Positions 35,391 to 45,473 of a DNA stretch of 64,000 bases are shown piece by piece (within the stretch, counting starts at the first letter, position 1; each line of letters opens with the position of its first letter). Source of the stretch: Phytohalomonas tamaricis (lineage in GTDB: Bacteria > Pseudomonadota > Gammaproteobacteria > Pseudomonadales > Halomonadaceae); the NCBI RefSeq assembly GCF_003012345.1, contig NZ_PVRV01000023.1:434001-498000 (forward strand), written 5' to 3'. The translations under genes and the position numbers were made by a program. Under the pieces are notes generated by a model that saw only the letters and a list, made by a program, of their open reading frames with translations, did no database searches and had not been told where the DNA came from.

Positions 35391-36422
35391 ATGGCTCGCT
35401 TCACTCCCCATTGGCTTAATGTCTTGCGCGGCGGTGCGCTCGTCGCCACCCTCGGTCTAACCCTGTCAGCGCCACTGGCGCAGGCAGCGGACCGTGAACT
35501 GCTCAACACCTCCTACGATATCGCGCGTGAACTGTTCGCCGAGATCAATCCGCAGTTCGTTACCTACTGGAAGGACAAGACCGGCGAAGATGTCGAGATC
35601 AAGCAGTCCCATGCCGGCTCATCCAAGCAGGCGCGGGCCATCATGCAGGGGCTGCGCGCTGATGTTGTCACCTTTAACCAGGTGACCGATGTCGATGTCC
35701 TGGCCGAAAAAGCCCACCTGATTCCGGCCGACTGGCAGCAGCGTCTGCCTAACCACAGCTCGCCCTACTATTCGACCATGGCATTCCTGGTGCGCAAGGG
35801 TAATCCCAAGCACATCGAGTCGTGGCAGGATCTCGCTAAACAGGACGTTAAGCTCGTCTTCCCCAACCCCAAGACCTCGGGCAATGCGCGTTACACTTAT
35901 CTCGCCGCCTGGGCTGCTGCCAATGATTTCGACAATGGCGACGAGACCAAAATCCGCGACTACATGAAGCGCATGCTCGGCAACGTGGCGGTGTTCGATA
36001 CCGGCGGCCGCGGTGCGACCACCACTTTTGTCGAGCGCGGTATTGGCGACGTACTGATCACTTTTGAGTCCGAAGTTAACAATATTCGCAACCAGTACGG
36101 TAAGGACGATTATGAAGTCGTCGTGCCCAAGACCGATATTCTCGCCGAATTCCCGGTCACCTGGATCGACGAGTACGTCAAGCGCAATGGCACCGAAGAT
36201 CTCGCCAAGGGCTATCTTAACTATCTCTATAGCGACGAGGCTCAGCGCACCCTGGCCAACTTCTACTATCGCGTTAACAACGACAAGATCGCCGCCGAAT
36301 TCGCCGACCGCTTCCCCGAGACCAAGCTGCTGCGTGTCGAGGATGTGTTCGGCAGTTGGCAAGACGCCATGGCCACCCACTTCTCAAGCGGTGGTGAACT
36401 CGATCAGCTGCTGCGCCGCTGA
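35391..36422 (+). CDS. sbp: Sulfate-binding periplasmic protein
   Basis: The 343-residue precursor has a signal peptide ending A-Q-A near residue 32 and the Sbp pattern: '[20 protein letters not shown]' (about 36-55), '[19 protein letters not shown]' (sulfate-contacting Ser), '[16 protein letters not shown]' and '[11 protein letters not shown]'. It delivers sulfate or thiosulfate to CysTWA. The stop overlaps cysT by one base (TGATG). The 265-base upstream gap is AT-rich, as at CysB-controlled promoters, but no specific site can be claimed. Confidence 0.95.
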   Translation: MARFTPHWLNVLRGGALVATLGLTLSAPLAQAADRELLNTSYDIARELFAEINPQFVTYWKDKTGEDVEIKQSHAGSSKQARAIMQGLRADVVTFNQVTDVDVLAEKAHLIPADWQQRLPNHSSPYYSTMAFLVRKGNPKHIESWQDLAKQDVKLVFPNPKTSGNARYTYLAAWAAANDFDNGDETKIRDYMKRMLGNVAVFDTGGRGATTTFVERGIGDVLITFESEVNNIRNQYGKDDYEVVVPKTDILAEFPVTWIDEYVKRNGTEDLAKGYLNYLYSDEAQRTLANFYYRVNNDKIAAEFADRFPETKLLRVEDVFGSWQDAMATHFSSGGELDQLLRR

Positions 36423-37261
36423 TGATTGCGTTATCACGTAAACGGGTACTGCCGGGCTTTTCACTGTCGCTCGGCATTACTCTGCTCTATGTATCGCTTA
36501 TTCTGCTGTTGCCAATGAGCAGCCTTGTTGGCCAGCTTTCCACGCTCAGCTGGGAACAGTACTGGAACATCATCACCGACCCGCGCCATATCGCCAGCTA
36601 CAAGGTAACGGTCGGCACGGCACTGGCAGCATCACTGGCCAATGCCGTGTTCGGTCTGCTGCTCGCCTGGGTGCTGGTTCGCTATGAATTTCCCGGCAAG
36701 CGCATTCTCGATGCACTGATGGATCTACCCTTCGCCCTGCCTACGGCCGTAGCCGGCATCACGCTGGCTACGCTGTATAGCCAGAACGGTGCCATTGGTG
36801 AACTGCTTGCCCCTTATGGCATCGAGGTAGCCTATACCTGGGTCGGTATCGTACTGGCTATGGCTTTTACCAGCATTCCCTTCGTGGTACGCACGGTTCA
36901 GCCGGTGCTGGAAGATTTACCTGGGCAGATCGACGAAGCAGCGTTGACCTTGGGCGCCTCGAACGGCTACGCCTTTCGCCGCGTGATCATGCCGCATATC
37001 TGGCCGGCGCTGGTAACCGGCACTGGGCTCGCCTTTGCTCGCTCGCTGGGCGAGTACGGCGCGGTGATCTTCATCGCCGGCAACATGCCCTACAAGACCG
37101 AAATCACCTCACTGATGATCGCCGTACGCCTTGAGGAATATGACTATGCCGGCGCCGCAGCGATCGCCTCGGTCGTGCTGGCAGTCTCACTGTTTCTTTT
37201 ATTGGCCATCAATATATGGCAGGCGCGGTTTTACAAACGCCTGCACGGAGGACGCGGCTAA
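36422..37261 (+). CDS. cysT: Sulfate ABC transporter permease CysT
   Basis: The 279-residue inner-membrane permease has six membrane spans and the EAA motif 'QIDEAALTLGASNGYAFRRVIMP' (about residues 174-196), which docks to the ATPase. The N-terminal 'RVLPGFSLSLGITLLYVSLI' is typical of CysT (CysU). It overlaps both sbp and cysW by one base, indicating tightly coupled translation. Confidence 0.94.
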   Translation: MIALSRKRVLPGFSLSLGITLLYVSLILLLPMSSLVGQLSTLSWEQYWNIITDPRHIASYKVTVGTALAASLANAVFGLLLAWVLVRYEFPGKRILDALMDLPFALPTAVAGITLATLYSQNGAIGELLAPYGIEVAYTWVGIVLAMAFTSIPFVVRTVQPVLEDLPGQIDEAALTLGASNGYAFRRVIMPHIWPALVTGTGLAFARSLGEYGAVIFIAGNMPYKTEITSLMIAVRLEEYDYAGAAAIASVVLAVSLFLLLAINIWQARFYKRLHGGRG

Positions 37262-38082
37262 TGCGACGCATCGGTGACTCCCCGCCCGTTCGCGCACTGC
37301 TGATCGCGCTGGCACTGGTGCTGACAGCGCTGTTTCTGGTCGTGCCGCTGGTCAGTATCTTCTATCAGGCCTTCGCCAGCGGCCTGGGAGAAATCTGGGT
37401 CAATCTGAGCGACGAATACACATGGTCCGCGATCACGCTGACGCTGCTGGTCACGGTTATCACTGTGCCCGTCAATCTGGCATTCGGCGTGTTTCTCGCC
37501 TGGCTGGTTACCCGCTTCTCCTTCCCCGGCCGGCGCATTTTGCAGACCCTGATCGATATTCCATTCGCTGTCTCGCCAGTAGTGGCTGGTCTTTTGTACC
37601 TGCTGCTCTATGGCCGTGGCGGCTGGCTGGGCAGTTGGCTTGCAAATTATGATCTGCAGTTGATGTTCGCCTGGCCCGGCATGGTATTGGTCACGGTGTT
37701 CGTTACCTGCCCGTTCGTGGCGCGTGAGTTGATTCCGCTGATGCAGGCTCAGGGCAGCGCCGAGGAGGAAGCCGCGGTGACGCTTGGCGCGCGCGGCTGG
37801 ACGCTGTTTCGTCGCGTCACATTGCCCAACATTCGCTGGGCGTTGCTCTATGGAGTAATTCTGACCAATGCACGGGCAGTTGGGGAGTTCGGCGGTGTAT
37901 CGGTGGTCTCCGGCTCGATTCGCGGCGAAACCAATACGCTGCCGCTGCATGTCGAGCAGCTGTATCAGGACTACAACACGGTAGGCGCCTTCACCAGTGC
38001 CTCGCTATTGGCCGGACTGGCGATTGTCACGCTGGTTATAAAAGCCTGGCTTGAGTGGCACACTGCCCGCCGCAGCCATTAA
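37261..38082 (+). CDS. cysW: Sulfate ABC transporter permease CysW
   Basis: The 273-residue permease pairs with CysT. It has six spans, the EAA loop '[22 protein letters not shown]' and '[32 protein letters not shown]', a conserved CysW stretch. I start it at ATG 37261, which shares a base with the cysT stop (TAATG); an upstream in-frame GTG-like start lies inside cysT and is unlikely. Confidence 0.94.
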   Translation: MRRIGDSPPVRALLIALALVLTALFLVVPLVSIFYQAFASGLGEIWVNLSDEYTWSAITLTLLVTVITVPVNLAFGVFLAWLVTRFSFPGRRILQTLIDIPFAVSPVVAGLLYLLLYGRGGWLGSWLANYDLQLMFAWPGMVLVTVFVTCPFVARELIPLMQAQGSAEEEAAVTLGARGWTLFRRVTLPNIRWALLYGVILTNARAVGEFGGVSVVSGSIRGETNTLPLHVEQLYQDYNTVGAFTSASLLAGLAIVTLVIKAWLEWHTARRSH

Positions 38083-38101
38083 TTCAGGATTGCATATCGC
38101 G

Positions 38102-39163
38102 ATGAGCATCCGTCTTAACAATATCTCACGGCGTTTCGGCGCCACCACAGCGCTGCATCCCCTGTCGCTTGACATCAAGCAGGGCGAGTTGATTGGCCTG
38201 CTCGGCCCGTCGGGCTCAGGCAAGACCACCTTGCTGCGTATCATGGCCGGACTGGAATCACCCAACAGCGGCACCATCCATTTCGGTGAGCGTGATGTTA
38301 CCCACGTCCACGTTCGCAAGCGCCGAGTCGGTTTTGTCTTTCAGAACTACGCCCTGTTCAAGCATATGACCGTCGCGGAAAATGTCGCCTTTGGACTCAA
38401 GGCACGCCCACGAAGCGAACGCCCCTCTCACCGCGATATCCGCGAGCGGGTTTTAGGCCTGCTGCAAAAGGTAAGACTTGAAGCATTGGCTGAGCGTTAT
38501 CCGGCCCAGCTGTCCGGGGGTCAGCAGCAGCGCGTCGCTCTAGCACGCGCACTTGCCGTCGAGCCTGACGTATTGCTGCTCGACGAGCCGTTCGGTGCAC
38601 TCGACGCCAAGGTGCGTATCGAGCTGCGGCGCTGGCTGCGCCACCTGCACGACGAATTCGGCTTCACCAGCGTTTTCGTCACTCACGATCAGGAAGAGGC
38701 ACTGGAGCTTTCCGACCGCGTAGTCGTGATGAGTGAGGGACGTATCGAACAGATCGACACGCCCCACCAACTCTATCGCCATCCGGCCAATCGTTTCGTA
38801 TTCGAATTCCTGGGCGAGACCAACCGCCTCGAAGGCGAAATCGTCAACGGAGTGCTAACCAACGGGGAGGCACGCTTGACGCTGCCTGGCGCAACGGGGT
38901 CGCGCGCCGAAGTGCTGCTGCGCCCCCATGAGGTGCGATTGGCGGAAAGCTTCGACGAGCATGCCCATCTGCCGGTAAAGGTCAGCGCCATTTCCCCGGT
39001 AGGTGCAGAAGTGCGCGTCGAGCTCGAAGCCAACTGGATGAGCGACCCCTGGCAGGCGACGATGACGCATCATGACTATGAACAGCTGACGCCAACACGT
39101 GGCACTCGGCTTTACGCACACCCTACCCGCCAGCATCGCTTCGATCTCGATTACGCCATCTGA
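38102..39163 (+). CDS. cysA: Sulfate ABC transporter ATPase CysA
   Basis: The 353-residue ATPase has Walker A G-P-S-G-S-G-K-T (residues 35-42), signature '[16 protein letters not shown]', Walker B '[11 protein letters not shown]', the switch His in '[11 protein letters not shown]', and a C-terminal TOBE-like regulatory domain from about residue 235. It powers CysTW. ATG 38102 gives the usual start '[13 protein letters not shown]'; the ribosome site is weak and a TTG at 38090 behind AGGA is possible. Confidence 0.94.
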   Translation: MSIRLNNISRRFGATTALHPLSLDIKQGELIGLLGPSGSGKTTLLRIMAGLESPNSGTIHFGERDVTHVHVRKRRVGFVFQNYALFKHMTVAENVAFGLKARPRSERPSHRDIRERVLGLLQKVRLEALAERYPAQLSGGQQQRVALARALAVEPDVLLLDEPFGALDAKVRIELRRWLRHLHDEFGFTSVFVTHDQEEALELSDRVVVMSEGRIEQIDTPHQLYRHPANRFVFEFLGETNRLEGEIVNGVLTNGEARLTLPGATGSRAEVLLRPHEVRLAESFDEHAHLPVKVSAISPVGAEVRVELEANWMSDPWQATMTHHDYEQLTPTRGTRLYAHPTRQHRFDLDYAI

Positions 39164-39174
39164 TCAACGCAGTA

Positions 39175-39200
39175 CAGGCCAACCGCATCGGGTTGGCCTG
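39175..39200 (+). terminator. Probable terminator hairpin after cysA
   Basis: CAGGCCAACC and GGTTGGCCTG form a strong stem 11 nt after the cysA stop, with a short loop but no clear T-run. Confidence 0.6.
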
Positions 39201-39242
39201 TCACGTTACGGTCTCTGTCAATGGAGTGCGCCAGCCGGAGCG

Positions 39243-39899
39243 TCAACGTACGGCAAGTGCCTCGTCATCTTCCGGCCCCTTGCGCACCATCGTCCAGACA
39301 GTTTCGCAGATGCCATCATCCACATGCTGGGTGCCAAGCCTTGCGAGCGTGAAATTGGGCCCGAACAGGCGCTCTATTTCCGCATCATCAACCGAGAAAG
39401 GCGGGCCAACATCGGCACCACGCCCGTGGGTCAGGCTGACTAACAGCCCAGAGGTACCTGGCGCCATCATTTGCGCAAGATGAAACGCATAGCGCTGCCG
39501 AGTGGCGGCAGGTAGCGCGATCAGTGCCGCTCGATCGTAAAAGGCAGAAAAGGAGAACGTCTCATCGGCAGAAAAGTGAAAAAAGTCACCTTGCCACAGT
39601 TCGATATTGCCCTGGCGATAACAGACAAAATCATCCTGACGAAAACGGGTAACTTCGCCTCGCCCCTCCGCTACAAACTGCTCAGCCGCTTCTCGTACCA
39701 GTTCGATACCCAACACCTCATGGCCACGCTCCGCCAGCCAGCGCATGTCCAGGCTTTTTCCACACAACGGCACCAGCACTCGCCCATTGGCAGGAACCGA
39801 TAGTGCTCGCCAATGGGCTTCAAGCGCCTCATGCGGCTCCTGCTTGTGAAAACCGATGCGCCCTTCCTGCCAGCGGGACAGCCACTCCTGATGATTCAT
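39243..39899 (-). CDS. tpm: Thiopurine S-methyltransferase
   Basis: The 218-residue protein matches bacterial TPMT: 'WLSRWQEGRIGFHKQEPHE' at the start, SAM-binding 'RVLVPLCGKSLDMRWLAERGHEVLGIELVREA' (about 41-72), 'LWQGDFF' and 'FYDRAALIALP'. It methylates thiopurines and, in bacteria, selenite or tellurite species have been reported as targets. It lies 12 nt after the SH3-domain gene on the same strand and is probably co-transcribed. Confidence 0.93.
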   Translation of the reverse strand: MNHQEWLSRWQEGRIGFHKQEPHEALEAHWRALSVPANGRVLVPLCGKSLDMRWLAERGHEVLGIELVREAAEQFVAEGRGEVTRFRQDDFVCYRQGNIELWQGDFFHFSADETFSFSAFYDRAALIALPAATRQRYAFHLAQMMAPGTSGLLVSLTHGRGADVGPPFSVDDAEIERLFGPNFTLARLGTQHVDDGICETVWTMVRKGPEDDEALAVR

Positions 39900-39911
39900 A
39901 GCCGTACCCGT

Positions 39912-40523
39912 TTAGAACCAGCGATCACGCCGCTTACGGCGACGCGGTAAATGCGGCACGATCAAGCCAAGCAGCAAGCCTGCGCCCGCCACGCCGCCGC
40001 CATACATGAAATAGCGCATCAGCAGGTCATCTCGCTCAGTATCGAGCCGCGCCTGGTACTCACGCGCCTGCGATTGCGCCTGGGCCAATTGCTGGTCGAG
40101 TTTCTGGGTCCGCGCTTCTAACTCGGCAATGCGGCTTTGCCTCACATCAAGCGTTTCCGTCATGCCGGAAACCTTGCTTTCCCATTCACTATCAATGTTA
40201 TTCAGCCGAGTCGTGAGTTCGCTGACCTTCTGTTGCAGCTCCGGCATTCTCTCACTACGGCTGCGCTGATTCTGCAGTTCGTCCGATCTTATCCACACGG
40301 TATCACCACTACCGCTGCGAATCCGGCTATAGTCGCCTTGTGTTTCAAGCAAGGTAACTTTCTCGCCGGCATCGACAGTGCCCACGATCCGATAACCGTC
40401 TGTCGGACCGCTTCGCACATAGGTATGGAGATCGTCACTTACCCAACGTGTTTGATCGGCATGGGCCACGCTGGCCGCCGCCCCCATCATGACACCGATA
40501 AATAAATGCTTGATTTTGGTCAT
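39912..40523 (-). CDS. SH3-domain protein, TIGR04211 family
   Basis: The 203-residue protein has a signal peptide ending A-H-A, a bacterial SH3 domain ('TRWVSDDLHTYVRSGPTDGY' to 'GDTVWIRSDELQ', about 25-92), a coiled coil (about 100-170) and one C-terminal membrane helix 'YFMYGGGVAGAGLLLGLIVP' followed by an Arg/Lys-rich tail. This is the YgiM-like layout: periplasmic SH3 and coiled coil anchored in the inner membrane. Its role is unknown. Confidence 0.85.
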   Translation of the reverse strand: MTKIKHLFIGVMMGAAASVAHADQTRWVSDDLHTYVRSGPTDGYRIVGTVDAGEKVTLLETQGDYSRIRSGSGDTVWIRSDELQNQRSRSERMPELQQKVSELTTRLNNIDSEWESKVSGMTETLDVRQSRIAELEARTQKLDQQLAQAQSQAREYQARLDTERDDLLMRYFMYGGGVAGAGLLLGLIVPHLPRRRKRRDRWF

Positions 40524-40652
40524 AAAAAATTCGTTTCTTTGCAGTTGTTAACTTACGGAAAAATAGCTCACACACGGCGATGAGACTGCTCAGGCGGGCA
40601 TCCTGCCCACCTGTGAAAACCGTCTGCTGGCGTTTTGCCGTTTGATCCAGCC

Positions 40653-40673
40653 ATCCACACTTTCTGTGGATAA
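40653..40673. repeat. Inverted repeat containing a perfect DnaA-box match
   Basis: ATCCACA (40653-40659) and TGTGGAT (40665-40671) are inverted around five bases, and the right arm extends to TGTGGATAA, the exact complement of the DnaA box TTATCCACA. It lies in the 230-base gap between the SH3 and DUF1820 genes. A single box is not an origin; it could act as a regulatory or titration site. Confidence 0.4.
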
Positions 40674-40756
40674 CCCTTGGGAAAACATGCATCGATAACT
40701 TTTCGGGCCGCCGCTATTACTGACACCCGCACAAATTGTTCAAAAATTGATCAGCA

Positions 40757-41104
40757 CTACAAGTCGTCGCGTGGCGGCCCGCTCATCGGCATGGGAAAGG
40801 GGGCAATCTTGCCTTCAGCCTTGACGGCCTTGGCCACCCCTTCACGCTCGACCTCGTCAATACGGACAATGGCATTCAGCGGCAGATAGCTGCGCTGTAC
40901 GCCATCAAAGGCATGACGCAGCTTTTCAGCGCTCGGGTCAACCACGACCTTTGACGTGTCACCGAAAACAAAACCTTCGACCTCAAGAAAACCCCATAGA
41001 TCGCTTTGATAGATTTCGCGCGCGTAAAGCTCCCAGACCTCACCCTGCTGCTGAAAGACCACTTTGTAAATCGGCTTTGCCGCCATTGCTGCGATGCACC
41101 TCAT
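40757..41104 (-). CDS. DUF1820 family protein
   Basis: The 115-residue protein matches DUF1820 ('YKVVFQQQGEVWELYAREIYQSDLWGFLEVEGF' shape, 'RSYLPLNAIVRIDEVEREG'). No signal peptide or membrane span is present. The function of the family is unknown. The first ATG (41104) follows GGAGG at good distance and was kept; the internal ATG at 41086 has no comparable site. Confidence 0.85.
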   Translation of the reverse strand: MRCIAAMAAKPIYKVVFQQQGEVWELYAREIYQSDLWGFLEVEGFVFGDTSKVVVDPSAEKLRHAFDGVQRSYLPLNAIVRIDEVEREGVAKAVKAEGKIAPFPMPMSGPPRDDL

Positions 41105-41398
41105 CGTTACCCTCCGGACATTTCAGGAAGGCATATTGCAAAATAAAAGGGGCGAGTCTACCACACCGTATTTGCGCTGCCTTCAACGAACGCACGATGC
41201 TGGCCGATACGCCAGGAAAAACGTATAATGCGTGACCCGATTCCCGCATCCGGCTAGATCGGATCGCCGCATTTTTTATTTTATCGCAGTGGCGAGCTAG
41301 CGGCAGCGGTCCTCACGGTTATTCGATATACATTAACCCTGTTCTGATTCATGTCACGCTGAATGCAGCGTGACAGCCCATCACATTGGCACAAGCAC

Positions 41399-42742
41399 AT
41401 GGCGAAGAAACTCTTCATCAAGACCCACGGCTGCCAGATGAACGAGTACGACTCCGCTCGCATGGCGGATCTTCTCGGCGAGTCTCATCAGCTGGAACTG
41501 ACTCACAACGAGCATGAAGCAGATGTCATCTTGCTCAACACCTGCTCGATTCGCGAGAAGGCGCAGGAAAAGGTCTTTCACCAGCTGGGACGCTGGAAGA
41601 AGCTCAAGGCGGCCAACCCTGACCTGGTCATTGGCGTGGGCGGCTGCGTAGCAAGCCAGGAAGGCGAGAATATCCGTAAGCGCGCGCCACATGTTGACAT
41701 GGTATTCGGTCCGCAGACATTGCACCGCGTGCCGGACATGCTCAACAGTCGCGCGGCAAACCAGATCTCGGTGGTCGATGTGACCTTTCCCGAGATTGAG
41801 AAATTCGACCGCCTGCCAGCGCCAAGATCCGAAGGTGCTACCGCCTTTGTCTCGGTCATGGAAGGCTGTTCAAAATACTGCAGCTTCTGCGTCGTTCCCT
41901 ATACGCGCGGTGAGGAAATATCACGTCCGTTCGAATCGGTAATGGATGAAGTCATTCATCTTGCCGAACAGGGCGTGCGGGAAATCAACCTTCTCGGTCA
42001 AAACGTCAATGCCTATCGCGGCTTGAATCTACTTGGTGAGGAGATTGACCTCGCTGAGCTGATTGCCTGTGTGGCTGCTGTGGATGGGATCGATCGGATC
42101 CGCTTCACTACTTCGCATCCGGTTGAGTTTACCGACAGCCTGATCGACGCATACGCTGAAATCCCTGAGTTGGTCAGCCACCTGCACTTACCGGTGCAGT
42201 CCGGCTCGGATCGTATCTTGGCCGCAATGAAGCGAGGTCACAATCGCGAGGAATATATCGCCAAGATGGAGCGCATCCGCGCGATTCGTCCCGATATCAG
42301 CTTCTCATCGGACTTCATCATCGGTTTTCCCGGTGAAACCGAAGAAGACTTCGCTGATACCATGGACCTGATCCAGCGCATCGGCTTTGATCATTCTTTC
42401 AGTTTCGTCTATTCGAAGCGCCCTGGGACGCCGGCATCATCGCTTGAGGATGACACCCCGGAAGAGGTGAAAAAGCAGCGTCTGGCGATTTTACAAACGC
42501 GCATCATTGAGCAGGCCACGCAGATTTCACGTCGCATGGTAGGCAACGTTGAGCGCATTCTGGTAACCGGCTTTTCGCCCAAGGATCCTGGCGAGCTGTC
42601 GGGGCGCACCGAGAACAACCGTGTAGTCAATTTCCGCGCTCCCAACCCGATTGATTTAATTGGATATTTCGTCGATGTTGAAATCGTCGAAGCCTATGCC
42701 AACTCTCTACGCGGCGAGCTGGCCTCTGCCCAGCTATACTGA
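41399..42742 (+). CDS. miaB: tRNA-2-methylthio-N6-dimethylallyladenosine synthase
   Basis: The 447-residue radical SAM methylthiotransferase adds a methylthio group to i6A37 of tRNAs. The N-terminal domain holds three cysteines of the auxiliary cluster in '[11 protein letters not shown]', '[10 protein letters not shown]' and 'GGCVASQEG'. The radical SAM triad is in '[19 protein letters not shown]' (C-x3-C-x2-C, near residue 157). A C-terminal TRAM domain (about 375-445) ends the protein. It begins the miaB-ybeZ-ybeY-ybeX-lnt series. ATG 41399 gives the standard '[16 protein letters not shown]' start. The 294-base gap upstream shows no gene. Confidence 0.96.
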   Translation: MAKKLFIKTHGCQMNEYDSARMADLLGESHQLELTHNEHEADVILLNTCSIREKAQEKVFHQLGRWKKLKAANPDLVIGVGGCVASQEGENIRKRAPHVDMVFGPQTLHRVPDMLNSRAANQISVVDVTFPEIEKFDRLPAPRSEGATAFVSVMEGCSKYCSFCVVPYTRGEEISRPFESVMDEVIHLAEQGVREINLLGQNVNAYRGLNLLGEEIDLAELIACVAAVDGIDRIRFTTSHPVEFTDSLIDAYAEIPELVSHLHLPVQSGSDRILAAMKRGHNREEYIAKMERIRAIRPDISFSSDFIIGFPGETEEDFADTMDLIQRIGFDHSFSFVYSKRPGTPASSLEDDTPEEVKKQRLAILQTRIIEQATQISRRMVGNVERILVTGFSPKDPGELSGRTENNRVVNFRAPNPIDLIGYFVDVEIVEAYANSLRGELASAQLY

Positions 42743-42788
42743 AGCCCACGTACCATCAGCAAGGACGCTTTTGCGTGTATTGCACATT

Positions 42789-42808
42789 GCCCCGGTGATA
42801 GCCGGGGC
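42789..42808 (+). other. GC-rich hairpin between miaB and phoH
   Basis: GCCCCGG TGATAG CCGGGGC is a perfect 7-bp stem 46 nt after the miaB stop. No T-run follows. It may partly separate miaB from the genes below. Confidence 0.5.
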
Positions 42809-42866
42809 AGTAAGCTGATGACATGCCCTTTCATTTCACTTTTCAATACGCACGGACTGAACGATT

Positions 42867-43871
42867 TTGAGCCAAAATCCCGGTAACGCGCAGCGCATAC
42901 TCCAGCTTTCCCTCGAACCCAACGACCCCATGCGGTTAGCCACACTCTGTGGACAGCAAGACGAACATCTGAAGCTTATCGAAGAACGCCTCAACGTCAC
43001 GATTCGCAATCGGGGCAATGCCTTTCAACTTGCAGGCCCCAGTGCCCAGGTCAAGGCCGCCGCGAATATCCTTGAATATCTCTATCGTGAAGCAGAGGCC
43101 AGCGAACTGACGCCTGACACCATTCATCTCTACCTGCAGGAGTCGAGTCTCGAGGCTATTGCAGAAGAGGAAGAAGAGAACGGCGTTCCTTCTGAAGGCG
43201 TCATCCTTCGTACGCCGCGGGTCATGATCAAGCCACGCGGCCATAATCAGCAGGGTTATGTCGAGTCAATTCGCAACCACGACATCAACTTTGGCATTGG
43301 CCCTGCCGGTACCGGCAAGACCTATCTTGCCGTTGCCGCCGCGGTGGAAGCGCTCAATCAGCAGGAAGTGCGCCGCATTCTGCTGGTACGTCCTGCCGTT
43401 GAGGCCGGTGAAAAGCTGGGCTTTCTCCCCGGCGATCTGGCGCAGAAGATCGACCCCTACCTGCGTCCGCTCTATGACGCACTCTACGAGATGCTCGGCT
43501 TTGAGCAGGTCGGCAAGCTGATCGAGCGGCAGGTGATCGAAATCGCGCCTCTGGCCTACATGCGCGGCCGTACCCTGAACAACGCCTTTATCATCCTGGA
43601 TGAAAGTCAGAACACCACGCGCGAACAGATGAAAATGTTCCTGACGCGTATCGGCTTCGGCTCGACCGCCGTGATCACGGGTGACATTACCCAGGTCGAT
43701 TTGCCACGCGGCTCAAGCTCGGGACTGACGCATGTCATTAATGTCCTCAAAGGTGTTGCTGGCATCAGCATGACCCACTTTGTCGCCAAGGATGTGGTGC
43801 GTCACCCGCTGGTGCAACGCATCATCGAAGCCTACGATGCCTTCGAGTCCCAGGAGGACAATCAGCGATGA
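42867..43871 (+). CDS. ybeZ: PhoH-family ATPase YbeZ
   Basis: The 334-residue protein has an N-terminal KH-like region ('[20 protein letters not shown]') and a PhoH ATPase domain with Walker A G-P-A-G-T-G-K-T (residues 145-152) and Walker B '[14 protein letters not shown]'. It is linked to rRNA maturation together with YbeY. The only family-like start is TTG at 42867, since the N-terminal region is conserved from there. It overlaps ybeY by four bases (ATGA). Confidence 0.93.
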   Translation: MSQNPGNAQRILQLSLEPNDPMRLATLCGQQDEHLKLIEERLNVTIRNRGNAFQLAGPSAQVKAAANILEYLYREAEASELTPDTIHLYLQESSLEAIAEEEEENGVPSEGVILRTPRVMIKPRGHNQQGYVESIRNHDINFGIGPAGTGKTYLAVAAAVEALNQQEVRRILLVRPAVEAGEKLGFLPGDLAQKIDPYLRPLYDALYEMLGFEQVGKLIERQVIEIAPLAYMRGRTLNNAFIILDESQNTTREQMKMFLTRIGFGSTAVITGDITQVDLPRGSSSGLTHVINVLKGVAGISMTHFVAKDVVRHPLVQRIIEAYDAFESQEDNQR

Positions 43872-44359
43872 GCGCCCCCGTTGTCGACTGCCAGGTGGCC
43901 GTCGACTTCGCCGCCCTGCCCGACGAGGCGAGTCTTGCACGCTGGATAGGCTGTGTGCTCGATGCGCATCCTGAAGAAGCGCGCAATGAGATCACGGTGC
44001 GTTTTGTCGATGAGACAGAAAGTCGTGAGCTCAACCGCGATTACCGTGGCAAGGACTCGTCGACCAATGTGCTGTCCTTTCCCTTCGAAGCGCCGCCGGA
44101 AGTGCCTATTCCCCTGCTGGGTGACTTAGTGATCAGTCCTCATGTGGTCGAACGTGAGTCAGAAGATCAGCAAAAAGCGCTGATCGACCACTTCGCCCAT
44201 ATGGTGGTCCATGGTACCTTGCATTTACTGGGCTATGACCACATTGAAGAGGATGAAGCCGAACGCATGGAGCAGATGGAACGCGACCTGCTGGCTACTC
44301 TAGGCATAGCCGACCCTTACATTGACAGTTCTATCGAGGACGAGAGACCACACGCATGA
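43868..44359 (+). CDS. ybeY: Endoribonuclease YbeY
   Basis: The 163-residue metal-dependent RNase has 'STNVLSFPF' and the zinc site [11 protein letters not shown] (residues 115-125). It takes part in 16S rRNA 3'-end processing and ribosome quality control. It overlaps phoH upstream and ybeX downstream by ATGA on both sides. Length is near normal with a short acidic tail. Confidence 0.95.
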   Translation: MSAPVVDCQVAVDFAALPDEASLARWIGCVLDAHPEEARNEITVRFVDETESRELNRDYRGKDSSTNVLSFPFEAPPEVPIPLLGDLVISPHVVERESEDQQKALIDHFAHMVVHGTLHLLGYDHIEEDEAERMEQMERDLLATLGIADPYIDSSIEDERPHA

Positions 44360-45249
44360 GCGACGACCGATCGGGGAGCCAGGGCGGCAAGTCCTGGCTC
44401 GACAAGCTGCTCGGCGCTTTTTCCGGCGACAACGATGAGCCCAGTAATCGCGATGAATTGAAGACCTTTCTCAGAGAGGCTGGCGCACGCCTGAACCTCG
44501 ATCAGGACGGTTTGACAATTATCGAGGGTGCCTTCGATATCAGTGACCAGCAGGCGCGCGAAGTGATGATCCCGCGCTCGCAGGTGGTCGCGATTCGGGC
44601 CGATCAGCGTCCGGAAGATTTCCTGCCCATCATCATGGATAGCGCGCATTCTCGCTATCCGGTTATCGATGACAGCCTCGATGAGATTCTTGGCATATTG
44701 CTGGTCAAGGATCTATTGCCACTGATCATGCAGAGCGACGCCGAACGTGAGCGTTTTCAGCTACGCGACGTGCTGCGTCCCGCCATGTTCATTCCCGAGT
44801 CCAAGCGTCTCAATAGCCTGCTCAAGGAGTTCCGCGACACGCGCAATCATATGGCGGTCGTGGTCGACGAGTATGGCGGTACGGCAGGACTTGTCACTAT
44901 CGAAGACATCCTTGAGCAGATCGTTGGCGATATCGAAGATGAACATGACATCGACGAGGAAGACGATATTCGCGATCTGGGCGATGGTACATGGGCCGTC
45001 AAGGCACTGACGCCGATTGATGATTTCAACGAGCGCTTCGAGACCGACTTTTCCGATGAAGAATTCGATACGGTCGGTGGCCTGGTCATGCAGCGTTTCG
45101 GGCATCTGCCACGCCGTCACGAAGCGACCGAACTTGAAGGCTGGCGCTTCACGGTACTCAATGCAGATAATCGCCGTATTCGTTGGCTGCAAGCCGCACC
45201 GATCACGTCGGAGCCGTCAAATGAAGATAGCGAGCAGGCACACGATTGA
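44356..45249 (+). CDS. ybeX: CorC/HlyC-family protein YbeX
   Basis: The 297-residue soluble protein has paired CBS domains (about 65-190; '[20 protein letters not shown]', 'GILLVKDLL', '[20 protein letters not shown]') and a C-terminal transporter-associated CorC_HlyC domain. Unlike YfjD-type proteins it has no membrane spans. E. coli YbeX (CorC) is linked to magnesium homeostasis and ribosome maturation. It closes the phoH-ybeY-ybeX block; a terminator follows at 45304, before lnt. Confidence 0.93.
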   Translation: MSDDRSGSQGGKSWLDKLLGAFSGDNDEPSNRDELKTFLREAGARLNLDQDGLTIIEGAFDISDQQAREVMIPRSQVVAIRADQRPEDFLPIIMDSAHSRYPVIDDSLDEILGILLVKDLLPLIMQSDAERERFQLRDVLRPAMFIPESKRLNSLLKEFRDTRNHMAVVVDEYGGTAGLVTIEDILEQIVGDIEDEHDIDEEDDIRDLGDGTWAVKALTPIDDFNERFETDFSDEEFDTVGGLVMQRFGHLPRRHEATELEGWRFTVLNADNRRIRWLQAAPITSEPSNEDSEQAHD

Positions 45250-45303
45250 CGTTGCCGTACATCTCCAGACTGCTGTCCCACTGATTGATCTGGTATAAGT
45301 GCT

Positions 45304-45331
45304 AACCGAACCTGACGGGTTCGGTTTTTTT
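45304..45331 (+). terminator. Intrinsic terminator between ybeX and lnt
   Basis: AACCGAACC TGAC GGGTTCGGTT is followed by an unbroken T-run. It separates lnt, normally joined to ybeX in enterics, into its own unit. Confidence 0.92.
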
Positions 45332-45473
45332 ATATGTTAGGCCTAAGGCCTCTTTGCTATTTGCCATGCACTAACACAGCACATTGCTCGACTGCCGAGA
45401 GATAACGACACAGCAAAGTGCACGACGTGATTATGCCAAGACACTTGCTCGACACGTTTTGCTAGGAAAAGCC

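Noticed and set aside
40665-40673. Replication origin at the DnaA box
   Set aside because: Only one exact box, with no dnaA, dnaN, gidA or AT-rich unwinding region nearby.
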